From: an uncultured Synechococcus sp.
Lineage (GTDB): Bacteria > Cyanobacteriota > Cyanobacteriia > PCC-6307 > Cyanobiaceae
NCBI GenBank assembly: GCA_913057985.1
Contig: CAJXPL010000009.1
Location: forward strand, 1 to 64,000
Reading direction: 5' to 3'
DNA length: 64,000 bases
Position numbers and translations under genes: made by a program. The stretch's first letter is position 1. Every line of letters starts with the position of its first letter. Positions 20,701-28,394 of this stretch are shown one piece after another. Under the pieces are notes generated by a model. It was given only the letters and a program-made list of their open reading frames with translations, was not told the DNA's origin and searched no databases.

Positions 20701-20733
20701 GACAATAAATGTAATGCCAGAAACTTCAGACAT
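17731..20733 (-). CDS. Three-domain fusion: glycosyltransferase-sulfotransferase-glycosyltransferase
   Basis: A 1000-residue protein with three catalytic-type domains. Residues ~5-230 are a GT2 (GT-A) domain: GITFIVAAYNLGDSLVRC, VLIVNDKSTDNT and WHVNGDDFLP. Residues ~345-620 are sulfotransferase-like: a PAPS 5'-phosphosulfate loop IYAGAHKTATTFLQ and a 3'-phosphate segment YCIRDLSDYIASRY. Residues ~730-980 are a second GT2-like domain: ISAMLRVKNEELNIELVLLN, VVVIDNNSDDST and the metal site FKWDGDMLMPDHM. No signal peptide or membrane helix is visible, so it should act in the cytoplasm. A single protein that adds and sulfates sugars is inferred. Codon use is A+T-rich, unlike hisS and the exporter genes, suggesting acquisition. 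The start could be two codons upstream. Confidence 0.85.
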   Translation of the reverse strand: MSEVSGITFIVAAYNLGDSLVRCIRSIQEQSLDQIEVLIVNDKSTDNTLDIATNLCIDDPQGRTRCISHIRNLGLPAVRNTGLMAARMKYIWHVNGDDFLPHRNVAEKIFQSLEDKGLLAVKFPVFSQTPELAFNQKVYEQRLASSYSCQVVSPQIAEKKYGFAHAFSVVYDKNFALTLNIFNLEGVSLGEDQILVSQLFKKLPCIGLVQPSMYVYDMTEESIMRKSWSIEKYLEYRVHSLFINRLHRDIPSRQSHASMLRLKYISDILSVKAKAELLPLELNLLNACWLDDFNVLKGQEIKVSSKDKKSTIQSFFDDVKTSLVTSDYSSMFDSFLCDTSFLIYAGAHKTATTFLQSCLQNHRYQLACNGVIYINYFEFRQALMNKSTRVLSKGSDEEIKACLMKLIMPLLFCKPKKVIIFDENLANSSGKSLKPEFLHESFACTKNGLSLFFLKRLLSVLPTKDTSIVYCIRDLSDYIASRYCEKIKWGYLARFDDYVEKFYDNSEDATWKYTCEKLQNLCHSFKLKDPVIVSFEDIKDDLSGYLNFLVDCYTGSELNRLEDFDFCLPSSPLRSSPTSEAIDFVFEDLRNISTKSSQNLYKKLVLSEYGSSKYMPLSLDKYSFLREKLNKTYSTDLSSFVNFRSTSIAKSFTSRQFILETTFESLCDPVSSCVKSLYSQFENPSNDSDFISNEVKPIWSGLNCFDAFSNLEGDTSFAFKRLHFGFVREKGISAMLRVKNEELNIELVLLNCLKVFDEVVVIDNNSDDSTLAVVAKVRAMTPSCANKIRVYSYPFNVARCGQDNFDCPENSVHSLAFFYNYCLSLCRYSYIFKWDGDMLMPDHMVDEFNIFKKKVIQSGFHSSTSSSSVFGVPLGITVFKGHNGKYYRKPAEREAEPRLFENRSDVRFVKDILWEKLFFPHSICTVSSDKPVFIEFKDVGQDEFSHWKIGGLGMGPRKRRELQNFKQVSRLTFGGRTPAIEELKTLGFEEYLQPISNSTS

Positions 20734-20806
20734 ATGCAATGCAGAAATATTACTAATTTAGCATGGGGTGGCTTGACTGGATTTTAGCAATTAGGAGTAA
20801 AAAATA

Positions 20807-22036
20807 CTAGAGAGAAGCATGAAGAAGCATATCAACAAGATTTGAGATTTGCAATTGCTGTTTTTTTAATATGTCCTTAAAGCTTTTCAGTCGATTTAGA
20901 TCTTCTTGCAATTGAGCAATATGCAAGATGCGATATTTGTCGTTTTCTCTGAGCTCATCAACTGCAAGCTTGAGCTGTTTAATTTCTTTATTTTGATCAA
21001 GAGATTTTTCTTGTAACTTCTGAGCAGACGCCAGAGCTTTTTCCTTCTCTGTCTTCAGATTGTTTACCTGTGCTAGTGCTTTTTCTTTTTCAAGGGTTGA
21101 TATATTAATTTTATCCCGAAACTCATTATTTTCGCGTTCTAGGCGACGATTCTTGGTGCCAAGCTCCTTCGCTATAAGGTCTTTTTGGAAGAATTTTGAA
21201 GATACATCATAAAATAATACCGATGAAGAAAGTTTGTCTGAATTTTTTTGAGCGAATTTTTTAAAATCAAAATCTGAGCTCAAAATATCCGACGATTTTG
21301 GCAAGTCTTTTCCCAAAAGGATGTAATCATTATGATAAAATTCAAGGATAGAATCTAAAAAACTAGATTCCAAAAAATCTACGGGAATATCCAGAGGAGA
21401 TTCATTAAATCGTGGTAATCGATCAACTGCTACACCAAATTGATGAAGGTGCAGGTTTATTGCCGTCAAGAAAGCTTCCGAGAATCCAGAATCAGAAACA
21501 TTAAAAACATTATCAAACAAAGGCAAGTCTTTGTTTGAAACAAATCCTGAAAGTGGCCTTACGTGAGTTACTCCTTTACCCAGAGAGAGCGCAGTCAGCA
21601 ATCTTTTTGAAACAAAGTTAACATCATCCTTTAAATTTTGAATATCCGAATAATTCTTCTTAAGCTCGTACTTGATAGTTGATCCCAGGGTGAGTTCCTG
21701 AGCATAGGGCCCAGATCCAATTAAATACTTTGAGGCAATGGCAGAAAGAAACCGAGACAACGGGTCTCTAAGCACAAGTATTTTACAAAAATCAGAGGAA
21801 GCGAAAATGTCACGCAAGCATTGCTCAGTTGGCCGGCAATGATCTCGGACATAAGGATGTATATCTAAACTGCTTAGATTTTCGCTAGAAGCATCATTAG
21901 TAATTTCAGCATTTGGATTTCCTAGCCTAACGAGTGCAGTAAGAATTGAAGTTGAGGCACATTTTGGGGGAGCGTGTACAAATAATTTGTATTTATGAGA
22001 TATAAACGAACCTGGTCCAGAAAGAGCGGTGAGCAC
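20807..22036 (-). CDS. Sulfotransferase-family protein with C-terminal coiled coil
   Basis: A 409-residue protein with a GTG start. The 5'-phosphosulfate loop HAPPKCASTS lies at about residues 20-30 and the 3'-phosphate segment LVLRDPLSRFLSAIASK near 88-104. The first ~270 residues therefore look like a PAPS-dependent sulfotransferase of the carbohydrate type. From ~280 to 400 there is a long charged heptad region (RRLERENNEFRDKIN, LEKEKALAQVNNLKTEKEKA) predicted to form a coiled coil, which may mediate oligomerisation or docking to a partner. It is A+T-rich like the fusion gene downstream, which starts 73 bases after this stop. Acceptor unknown. Confidence 0.82.
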   Translation of the reverse strand: MLTALSGPGSFISHKYKLFVHAPPKCASTSILTALVRLGNPNAEITNDASSENLSSLDIHPYVRDHCRPTEQCLRDIFASSDFCKILVLRDPLSRFLSAIASKYLIGSGPYAQELTLGSTIKYELKKNYSDIQNLKDDVNFVSKRLLTALSLGKGVTHVRPLSGFVSNKDLPLFDNVFNVSDSGFSEAFLTAINLHLHQFGVAVDRLPRFNESPLDIPVDFLESSFLDSILEFYHNDYILLGKDLPKSSDILSSDFDFKKFAQKNSDKLSSSVLFYDVSSKFFQKDLIAKELGTKNRRLERENNEFRDKINISTLEKEKALAQVNNLKTEKEKALASAQKLQEKSLDQNKEIKQLKLAVDELRENDKYRILHIAQLQEDLNRLKSFKDILKKQQLQISNLVDMLLHASL

Positions 22037-22293
22037 CTAACCAATCCCTTGCATTTCCTGAATATAGCACAAAGAATAATAGCTTCTCAAGCATGGTGTT
22101 TAAAATAAGCACTTTAGTCGTCGAATGAACTAGGAAGAAGAGAAAGATTCGATCAACTTTACTATTATTTCGAGGTACTTTATTTAAAACCATAAGTACA
22201 TCAGACCTCTCTAAGGTTGTTTTAATTTTTTCGCATACGGGAATAAAAGTTACAACTTCGCAAAAAATTAATGACAAGTATTTTATGACAATT
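22037..22293. other. A+T-rich spacer between sulfotransferase and hlyD-like gene
   Basis: A 257-base A+T-rich stretch upstream of the sulfotransferase gene and downstream of the membrane-fusion gene. Base composition changes sharply at about 22300, marking one edge of the island. No integrase, repeat or tRNA is visible at the junction. Confidence 0.45.
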
Positions 22294-23547
22294 TCAGAGG
22301 CGCTGCAACGATTCCGCCTTGTCTTGAAACTCACCCAGCAAGAGCTGGAGGTAAGAAACCTTACGCAACTTGATGTTCGCCGTCAGGCTCATGCCGACCT
22401 GCAAGGGCAATGAGGCACCACTTTTGAGACGCAGCTGCTGCTCATCCAGCTGAACGGTCACCGGGAAGATCAGCTCATCCCGCTGTTTCTGAGGATCCGG
22501 TCCCAGCGCATCAGAGCCAATGCGGGTCACCTTCCCCTTCAGAACACCGAAATCCGTGGAGGGGAATGAGTCGATGCTGATGTCGGCATTCATGCAGGCA
22601 TCGCGCTTCTCAGGGCAACCCGGCGGGACCTGGACAAAACCGATCTTGTTGCTCGGCACCTCCACCTTGGCTTCCAGCGAACCCATCGGCACCACCTTCA
22701 TCACCGTCTGAGTTGATTGGGCGGTGAATCCCCGGGAGGTTGGCTTGAGGTCAAAAACCACACCATCCACTGGCGACCTGAGCTGCTGATAGCGCAGGGT
22801 GACTTTGGTCTCCACCAGGCGACCATTGAGGTCGGCAAGCTCCGACTTCAACTGGGCCGTCTGTTGGTCAAGTAGGGCCACCTGACGCAGGCGATCCGCC
22901 TTGCTCTGCATCAATTTGCCTTGGATTTCAGCAACGGTGTTCTGCTGACTGAGGATCTGCACTTCCGACAAGGCCCCGACTGCCTCCAACTGCTCGAGGC
23001 GCCCGAGAATCTCAGACTGAAGCGCGAGGTTGCTCTCCAGCATCTGCACCTCTTCCTGGTTGACCAGCTGGTAGTTGCGTTTCTCCTCCTCTTTCAGGAT
23101 GAGCTGCTCCTTTTTGAGCTTGATCGTCTTCTCCAGGCTGTTGCGCTGTTCTTCGCTGGCTTCGGTGTCCAACTTCATCAGCACCTGGCCGGCCTTCACC
23201 CGATCCCCCTCCTCCACGAGGATCTGATCGGCCACACCACCCACAGGCATCTGGATGTCCTGCACGGAGCCGATCGGTTCCAGCTGACCAGGGGCCACGA
23301 CAATCTCCTCGGTACGCGCCAAGGCCAGCCAGCCCACACCGAACACGGTGGTGCCGATCAAGGTCCAGGTGACGGTGCGCATCCAGAAGCGCCCCTGCTG
23401 AAGAATGGACTCGTCGTAGGTCTCGACATTGGTGGCGTCCTGTGGGGTGCCGGGGTCAAAACGGCGAAAAAAGTTGCGGGACGTCGCGACCAGATTGCTG
23501 GAGCCCTGCTTCACCAAAGTCGTCAGGCTTTGCGGATTCATTTTCAT
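22294..23547 (-). CDS. HlyD-family membrane fusion protein (type I secretion)
   Basis: A 417-residue periplasmic adaptor. A single membrane helix lies near residues 55-72 (TWTLIGTTVFGVGWLALA). It is followed by the lipoyl/barrel half GQLEPIGSVQDIQMPVGG, a long helical hairpin (~120-235) rich in Glu, Gln and Lys, and the second lipoyl half LRYQQLRSPVDGVVFDLKP. This is the usual plan of HlyD/EmrA adaptors that link an inner-membrane ABC exporter to a TolC-type outer-membrane channel. The ATG overlaps the exporter stop by one base, so both are made together. The TolC partner is not in the window. Confidence 0.93.
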   Translation of the reverse strand: MKMNPQSLTTLVKQGSSNLVATSRNFFRRFDPGTPQDATNVETYDESILQQGRFWMRTVTWTLIGTTVFGVGWLALARTEEIVVAPGQLEPIGSVQDIQMPVGGVADQILVEEGDRVKAGQVLMKLDTEASEEQRNSLEKTIKLKKEQLILKEEEKRNYQLVNQEEVQMLESNLALQSEILGRLEQLEAVGALSEVQILSQQNTVAEIQGKLMQSKADRLRQVALLDQQTAQLKSELADLNGRLVETKVTLRYQQLRSPVDGVVFDLKPTSRGFTAQSTQTVMKVVPMGSLEAKVEVPSNKIGFVQVPPGCPEKRDACMNADISIDSFPSTDFGVLKGKVTRIGSDALGPDPQKQRDELIFPVTVQLDEQQLRLKSGASLPLQVGMSLTANIKLRKVSYLQLLLGEFQDKAESLQRL

Positions 23548-26477
23548 CAGCTGCTCTCCTGCTGGCGGTAAAGGGCGTAGTAACGACCGCGATGCATCAT
23601 TAGGTCGTCGTGCGTGCCGACTTCAACAACGGCTCCCTGGTGAAGCATCACGATCATGTCGGCCTGACGGATGGTCGACAGACGGTGGGTAATGAAGAAG
23701 ACGGTGCGGTCGTTGAGGTTCTCCAGAAGGTTGTCGCAGACCTTCCGTTCGGTTTCGTAATCGAGGGCGCTGGTGGCCTCGTCCATCACCAGCAGCTTGG
23801 GGTTGCTCAGCAGGGTGCGGGCAATGGCAACCCGCTGTCGTTGTCCACCGCTGAGGGCAGCGCCGCGCTCACCGACGGGGGTGCTGTAACCACTGGGAAG
23901 ATCCATGATGAAGTCATGGGCATTGGCGAGACGAGCAGCCCTCACAATCTCTTCACTGGAAGCCTCCGGGTTGGTGAGCGCGATGTTTTCGCTCACGGTT
24001 CCGCTGAAGAGCAGGGGATCCTGAGGAACGATGCCGATTTGTCGGCGCAGGGAATAGAGCTCGACCTTTCCGATGTCGTAGCCATCGATCAGGATCCGAC
24101 CTTCCTCTGGGTCGTAAAGCCGGGGTAGAAGCTTCATCAACGTGCTCTTGCCGCTGCCGCTCTGGCCGACGATTCCTACGAAGGTGCCGGAGGGAATCTC
24201 CAGATTCACGTCCTTCAGCACCTGCGGCTGCCCGGGACGAAAGCGGAACGACAGGTTCTCAAACCGCACCTCTCCCTGCAGAGGCGGCAACATCACCTTG
24301 GACTTGTCGACCTCATCGGATTCCTCCGGAGTGTCGATCACATCGGCAAGCCGTTCAAAGCTGACGCGCAGTTCCTGGATGCTCTGCCAGATGGTGGAAA
24401 GACGAAGCAGCGGCTGGGTCACGTAACCGGAAATGATCCGGAACGCGATCAGCTGACCAAGGGTCAGATCACCACTCAGCACCATGGAGGCACCGATCCA
24501 GAGCACCATCAGCTGAGAGATCTTCTGCAGCACCTGACTGGTCTGGTTCAGGGCTGTGCCGGTGATCGTTTTCTCAAACGTGCGGGCGATGTACTGGGAG
24601 TAGAACTCCTGCCAGCGCCAGCGGCTGACCATCTCCACGTTCTGAGCCTTCACGGTCTGGATGCCGGTGAGCACCTCCACGAGATGGCTCTGGGTCTTGG
24701 CGTTTTCTTCGGCAGCGGCCCGGAACTGACGGCGGAAGAGGGGGGCCCCCAGGATCGTTAAGCCGATCTGGATCGGTAGAACGGAGAGGGCAATCAAGGT
24801 CAGCAGCCAGCTGTAGACCACCATCACCGCGATGTAGATCACGGAAAACGCGGCATCCAGAATGGTGGTGAGGGCCTGACCGGTGAGGAAATTACGGATC
24901 TTCTCCAATTCGGCCACCCGGGTCCCCAGTTCACCCACAGGGCGACGGTCGAAGTAGCCGAGAGGAAGACGCAACAGGTGGTCGATCACCTCAGCCCCAA
25001 GGCGCTGATCGATCCGGTTGGTGGTTTCAGCGAAGAGGAAGGTCTTGAGGCTGCCCAGCACGCCTTCAAGGATGGTGACGACAACCAGGGCGATCCCCAA
25101 CACCTGCAGGGTGTCCAGGCTGCGCTGGCTGATCACCTTGTCGATGATCACCTGGATGAGCAACGGGTTGGCCAGGGTGAACAGCTGCACCACAAAACTG
25201 GCGGCCAGCACCTGGATCAAGACGCCGCGATAGCGCTTCAGCGCGGGCCAGAACCAGCCGGGCCCGAATTTCTGATCGGGGGTGGCATTGGACCGCTCCA
25301 TCAACAGCAGTTCAATCCCTTCAGGGAACTGCTCCGCCAGATCGTCCGGCTCCAGAGTCACCATGCCCTGTTTGGGCGAGGCCAGCTTCAGACCCCGCTC
25401 GTTGCTGGCGATCACCAAAGCGAATCCACCCTGCCAAGGCAGCATGGATGGCACCTGCAGCCGTGTGCCTGCCCCCGCTGGCACCTTGGCCGCCATCACA
25501 TGGAGTCCAAGGCTCGCCGCCAGCTGACCACAGAGCTGGAGATTGGGGGTGAGGCCACGGCGGAGATTGTCCTGCAGGACTTTCTCGATCGAATCCCGCC
25601 GGAACGGCAGCTTCATCAGCTGCGCCAACATCTGGAAACAGGCCAGAGTTTCCTTCAGCGGACCGTCGGCACGGATCAGGCGCAGGCTGTCGACAACATT
25701 GCGCTCAGGGCTGAAGCTGCTGACGGGGGGCAGGACCTCCGCATCTTGTATGGACGTCACGGGGACGATCGGGCCCGTGCTCTGGTCCTGCGACTCAGCG
25801 GCTTGATCGGATCTTCCCGGGGCTGGGAGGGACACCAACCGCAACGAAAAAGGTTCGCAGGGAGGCAAATCTGCGGAGGACCTAACCGGCTGGCCAACCG
25901 TCAGGCCACCCCAGGCACTGGTGACGTACAACTCCTTCCCAGCCGCCAGAGCAGCATCCACTGCAACTGGATCCGAGGAACAGCGCTCGGCGCATTGCAG
26001 GGCATCCTCGAGCTTTTCAAGGGCGGAGCTGTCGGTCTCTGCCGTGTTCTGCTCAAGAGCTTCCAACAACTGGAGCAGCTCCTGGGGCCAGAGCTGCTGG
26101 TCACACCACTGACGGAACGAAGCTTCGCTGGGATACAGCTCACGCCAGAGTTCATCGGAGATGGCGCAGGCAATCACCTCTTCAGCCGCGATCACGTTCT
26201 CGCAGGGGGCACCGCAAAGCAGGCTGGCGGCCCCGATCACACTGCCAGGGCCAAACTTGCCCACGGTGGTGAGGCGGCCGTTATGTCGGCCGACAAGCCT
26301 GGCCTGGCCTTGGAGGATGACCAGGATCCGGGCTGGAATGTACTTGGGGTCACACAACTGCCCCCCGAGCTCGAAACGGAGCACATTGCAGCCGCGTTCC
26401 AAGGAAGAAGCCGAGGCATCGGACAAACCGCGGAACGCCGGATGATTCAGCAACGGAAAAGACGGTGTCTGGGTCAT
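23547..26477 (-). CDS. Type I secretion ABC exporter with cNMP-like and degenerate C39 domains
   Basis: A 976-residue exporter. Residues ~14-125 form a cyclic-nucleotide-binding-like domain (FRGLSDASASSLERG, then LVILQGQARLV). Its phosphate cassette GSVIGAASLLCGAPCENV lacks the usual Glu and Arg, so cAMP binding is doubtful. Residues ~276-395 resemble a C39 peptidase fold, but the catalytic Cys and His positions are not conserved (GGFALVIAS in place of the His motif), so it should bind rather than cut substrates. The membrane domain spans ~415-690. The ATPase has Walker A GQSGSGKST (~770), LSGGQRQR (~870) and LLVMDEATSALD. The likely substrate is an RTX-type or other large secreted protein; none is encoded in the window. 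Confidence 0.92.
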   Translation of the reverse strand: MTQTPSFPLLNHPAFRGLSDASASSLERGCNVLRFELGGQLCDPKYIPARILVILQGQARLVGRHNGRLTTVGKFGPGSVIGAASLLCGAPCENVIAAEEVIACAISDELWRELYPSEASFRQWCDQQLWPQELLQLLEALEQNTAETDSSALEKLEDALQCAERCSSDPVAVDAALAAGKELYVTSAWGGLTVGQPVRSSADLPPCEPFSLRLVSLPAPGRSDQAAESQDQSTGPIVPVTSIQDAEVLPPVSSFSPERNVVDSLRLIRADGPLKETLACFQMLAQLMKLPFRRDSIEKVLQDNLRRGLTPNLQLCGQLAASLGLHVMAAKVPAGAGTRLQVPSMLPWQGGFALVIASNERGLKLASPKQGMVTLEPDDLAEQFPEGIELLLMERSNATPDQKFGPGWFWPALKRYRGVLIQVLAASFVVQLFTLANPLLIQVIIDKVISQRSLDTLQVLGIALVVVTILEGVLGSLKTFLFAETTNRIDQRLGAEVIDHLLRLPLGYFDRRPVGELGTRVAELEKIRNFLTGQALTTILDAAFSVIYIAVMVVYSWLLTLIALSVLPIQIGLTILGAPLFRRQFRAAAEENAKTQSHLVEVLTGIQTVKAQNVEMVSRWRWQEFYSQYIARTFEKTITGTALNQTSQVLQKISQLMVLWIGASMVLSGDLTLGQLIAFRIISGYVTQPLLRLSTIWQSIQELRVSFERLADVIDTPEESDEVDKSKVMLPPLQGEVRFENLSFRFRPGQPQVLKDVNLEIPSGTFVGIVGQSGSGKSTLMKLLPRLYDPEEGRILIDGYDIGKVELYSLRRQIGIVPQDPLLFSGTVSENIALTNPEASSEEIVRAARLANAHDFIMDLPSGYSTPVGERGAALSGGQRQRVAIARTLLSNPKLLVMDEATSALDYETERKVCDNLLENLNDRTVFFITHRLSTIRQADMIVMLHQGAVVEVGTHDDLMMHRGRYYALYRQQESS

Positions 26478-27259
26478 CGGGAGATGCTGAAGTCACTGAA
26501 ATCGCTGGTGGGCGCCGGTTCTGTTGCCTCGGAGGCCAGCTGGCTCAAAGTCTTGGCGGTTTCCTCATCGATCCAGGCGTCGAACATTTCCTGACACATC
26601 TGGTCGGAGACCTCATCGGTGAAGGTGGCCGGCGAGTAACGCTCCAACCGCACCACCAACCACCAGTCCGAGATGCGGAACGGTTCCAGCAACACGCCAG
26701 GCTGAGCCACCCGTAATTTCTCGACCAACGTCGGATGGGCCTGGGTGAGGGAGACGGGGCCGACGATTCCGTTGGTGTTGCGTTCCGGCCCCTCGGCGTA
26801 GCGCTTGGCCAAATCAGCGAAGTTGGATTCACCGGATTCGATCTGCAGGTAGAGCTCACGCGCCAGGAAGCTGTTCTCCAAACGCAGCAGGCTGTACACC
26901 ACCTGATCCAGCTCGTTCTTGCGTTCCAAAAAGCGCGCTTCCGCCTTGGGGGCGAAACGCTCTCGCATGAAGCTGCGGCGTCGGATGCCGTGACGAAGAC
27001 GGTCCAGGACCTCCTCTTCGCTCCGCCCCAACGCATCCAGCAGCTCCGGCCACTGTTCCATGCCGTCGTAACCACGCTGCTGAAGCAAACCAAGCCGCGC
27101 TTCCTCGAGCTGTTCTTCAGGCACCGCGACCGCCGCGATCGCCTCCCGGGTCACCATCTGCTCCACCAAAGGAGTCAGCAGGTTGAACCGCTTGAGCAGG
27201 GCACGCCCTTCGGCTCCGATCGCGCGTCGCAACTCAGGAACGATTGTTCCGCTATCCAC
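26474..27259 (-). CDS. PpiC-type peptidyl-prolyl isomerase-like protein
   Basis: A 261-residue parvulin-like protein. The N-terminal helical half (ALLKRFNLLTPLVEQMV) resembles SurA/PrsA chaperone regions. The PpiC-like domain runs through SNFADLAKRYAEGPERNTNG, GIVGPVSLTQAHPTLVEKL and PFRISDWWLVVRLERY. No signal peptide is visible, so it may act in the cytoplasm on the exported protein before or during secretion. The stop overlaps the exporter start by 4 bases, making the isomerase the first gene of the isomerase-exporter-adaptor operon. A secretion-specific chaperone role is inferred from that position. Confidence 0.85.
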   Translation of the reverse strand: MDSGTIVPELRRAIGAEGRALLKRFNLLTPLVEQMVTREAIAAVAVPEEQLEEARLGLLQQRGYDGMEQWPELLDALGRSEEEVLDRLRHGIRRRSFMRERFAPKAEARFLERKNELDQVVYSLLRLENSFLARELYLQIESGESNFADLAKRYAEGPERNTNGIVGPVSLTQAHPTLVEKLRVAQPGVLLEPFRISDWWLVVRLERYSPATFTDEVSDQMCQEMFDAWIDEETAKTLSQLASEATEPAPTSDFSDFSISR

Positions 27260-27359
27260 AAGTCCAACGCATCGGGCGAACCCTAGGTTCGATCGCCTAC
27301 GGCTTCAGGCTTTTGCAATCAAGCTGATTCAGAATCAGGACTCCGAGACGGTGGAAGAC

Positions 27360-28394
27360 ATGGGCCGAAGAGTCCTCATCACAGGTGGTGCCGGCTTCAT
27401 TGGCAGTCACACCTGCCTTGTTCTGCTGGAACAGGGTCATGAGCTTGTGGTGCTCGACAACTTCGACAACAGCAGTCCCGAGGCGCTCCGGCGCGTGCAG
27501 GAGTTGGCAGGTTCAACCCAGCTGACCTTGGTGGAGGGGGATGTGCGCGACCCCAACGCGGTGGATCAGGCCTTCAGCGCTGCCGGCGCCGTGGATGGCG
27601 TGATTCATTTCGCAGGATTGAAAGCCGTGGGGGAATCCGTCGCGAATCCTCTTCATTACTGGGATGTGAATGTGAATGGCAGCCGCGTTCTGGCGGCGGC
27701 CATGGACCGCCACGGCTGCCGGGCTCTGGTGTTCAGCAGCACCTCCACCGCCTACGGAGAACCCGAGACGTTCCCGCTGCGGGAGGACATGCCAACGGCG
27801 CCCGTTCACCCCTACGCCCAGACCAAAGTGGCGGTGGAACAGATGCTGGCGGCCCTCTGCCGCACAGGCTCATGGCAAGTGGCCTGCCTGCGCTATTTCA
27901 ACCCCGTTGGTGCACACCCCAGTGGAAGGATCGGCGAAGACCCGCTGGGCATTCCCAACAACCTGTTCCCCTTCATTACCCAAGTGGCCGCAGGCCGCCG
28001 CGAACGGTTGCGCATCTTCGGCAACGACTACCCCACCCCCGATGGCACCGGCATCCGCGATTACCTGCACGTCATGGATCTGGCCGAAGCCCATAGCAAG
28101 GCGCTTGACCACTTGTTCGAGCGGCAAAGCTCTGACCCCTTAATCCTGAACATCGGCACCGGCCGTGGGCTCAGTGTTATGGACGTGGTGCAGGGTTTCG
28201 AACAAGCCACAGGCTTGACTATTCCCTACGAGGTTGTGGAGCGTCGACCCGGCGATGTGCCCCGCCTGGAGGCTTGTCCCAAGAGCGCCCAAACCATGCT
28301 CGGCTGGAGTGCCCGCCGGAACCTCGAAGAGATGTGCCGTGATGGCTGGGCCTGGCAGCAGGCCAATCCAACGGGGTATCAGCACCACCCATGA
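27360..28394 (+). CDS. galE: UDP-glucose 4-epimerase
   Basis: A 344-residue GalE-type epimerase that interconverts UDP-glucose and UDP-galactose. Motifs are LITGGAGFIGSHTCLVLLEQ, HFAGLKAVGESVANPLHYWD, FSSTSTAYGEPE, the catalytic YAQTKVAVEQ and RYFNPVGAHPSGRIGEDP. All are typical of GalE. The ATG at 27360 is preceded by an in-frame GTG at 27351. It is divergent from the secretion operon (100 bases between starts) and overlaps the flavoprotein-SelD gene in ATGA. It adds UDP-galactose to the nucleotide-sugar pool made by the ugd operon. Confidence 0.93.
   Translation: MGRRVLITGGAGFIGSHTCLVLLEQGHELVVLDNFDNSSPEALRRVQELAGSTQLTLVEGDVRDPNAVDQAFSAAGAVDGVIHFAGLKAVGESVANPLHYWDVNVNGSRVLAAAMDRHGCRALVFSSTSTAYGEPETFPLREDMPTAPVHPYAQTKVAVEQMLAALCRTGSWQVACLRYFNPVGAHPSGRIGEDPLGIPNNLFPFITQVAAGRRERLRIFGNDYPTPDGTGIRDYLHVMDLAEAHSKALDHLFERQSSDPLILNIGTGRGLSVMDVVQGFEQATGLTIPYEVVERRPGDVPRLEACPKSAQTMLGWSARRNLEEMCRDGWAWQQANPTGYQHHP

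Noticed and set aside
21993-22334. Minus-strand frame of 113 codons between the sulfotransferase and hlyD-like genes
   Set aside because: It begins inside the hlyD-like gene and ends inside the sulfotransferase start in other frames; only the spacer part is free, and it shows no protein features.
24978-26594. Long plus-strand open frame over the ABC exporter
   Set aside because: It is antisense to a clear exporter gene, is His/Gln-rich as expected from reading G+C-rich codons backwards, and has no recognisable domain.
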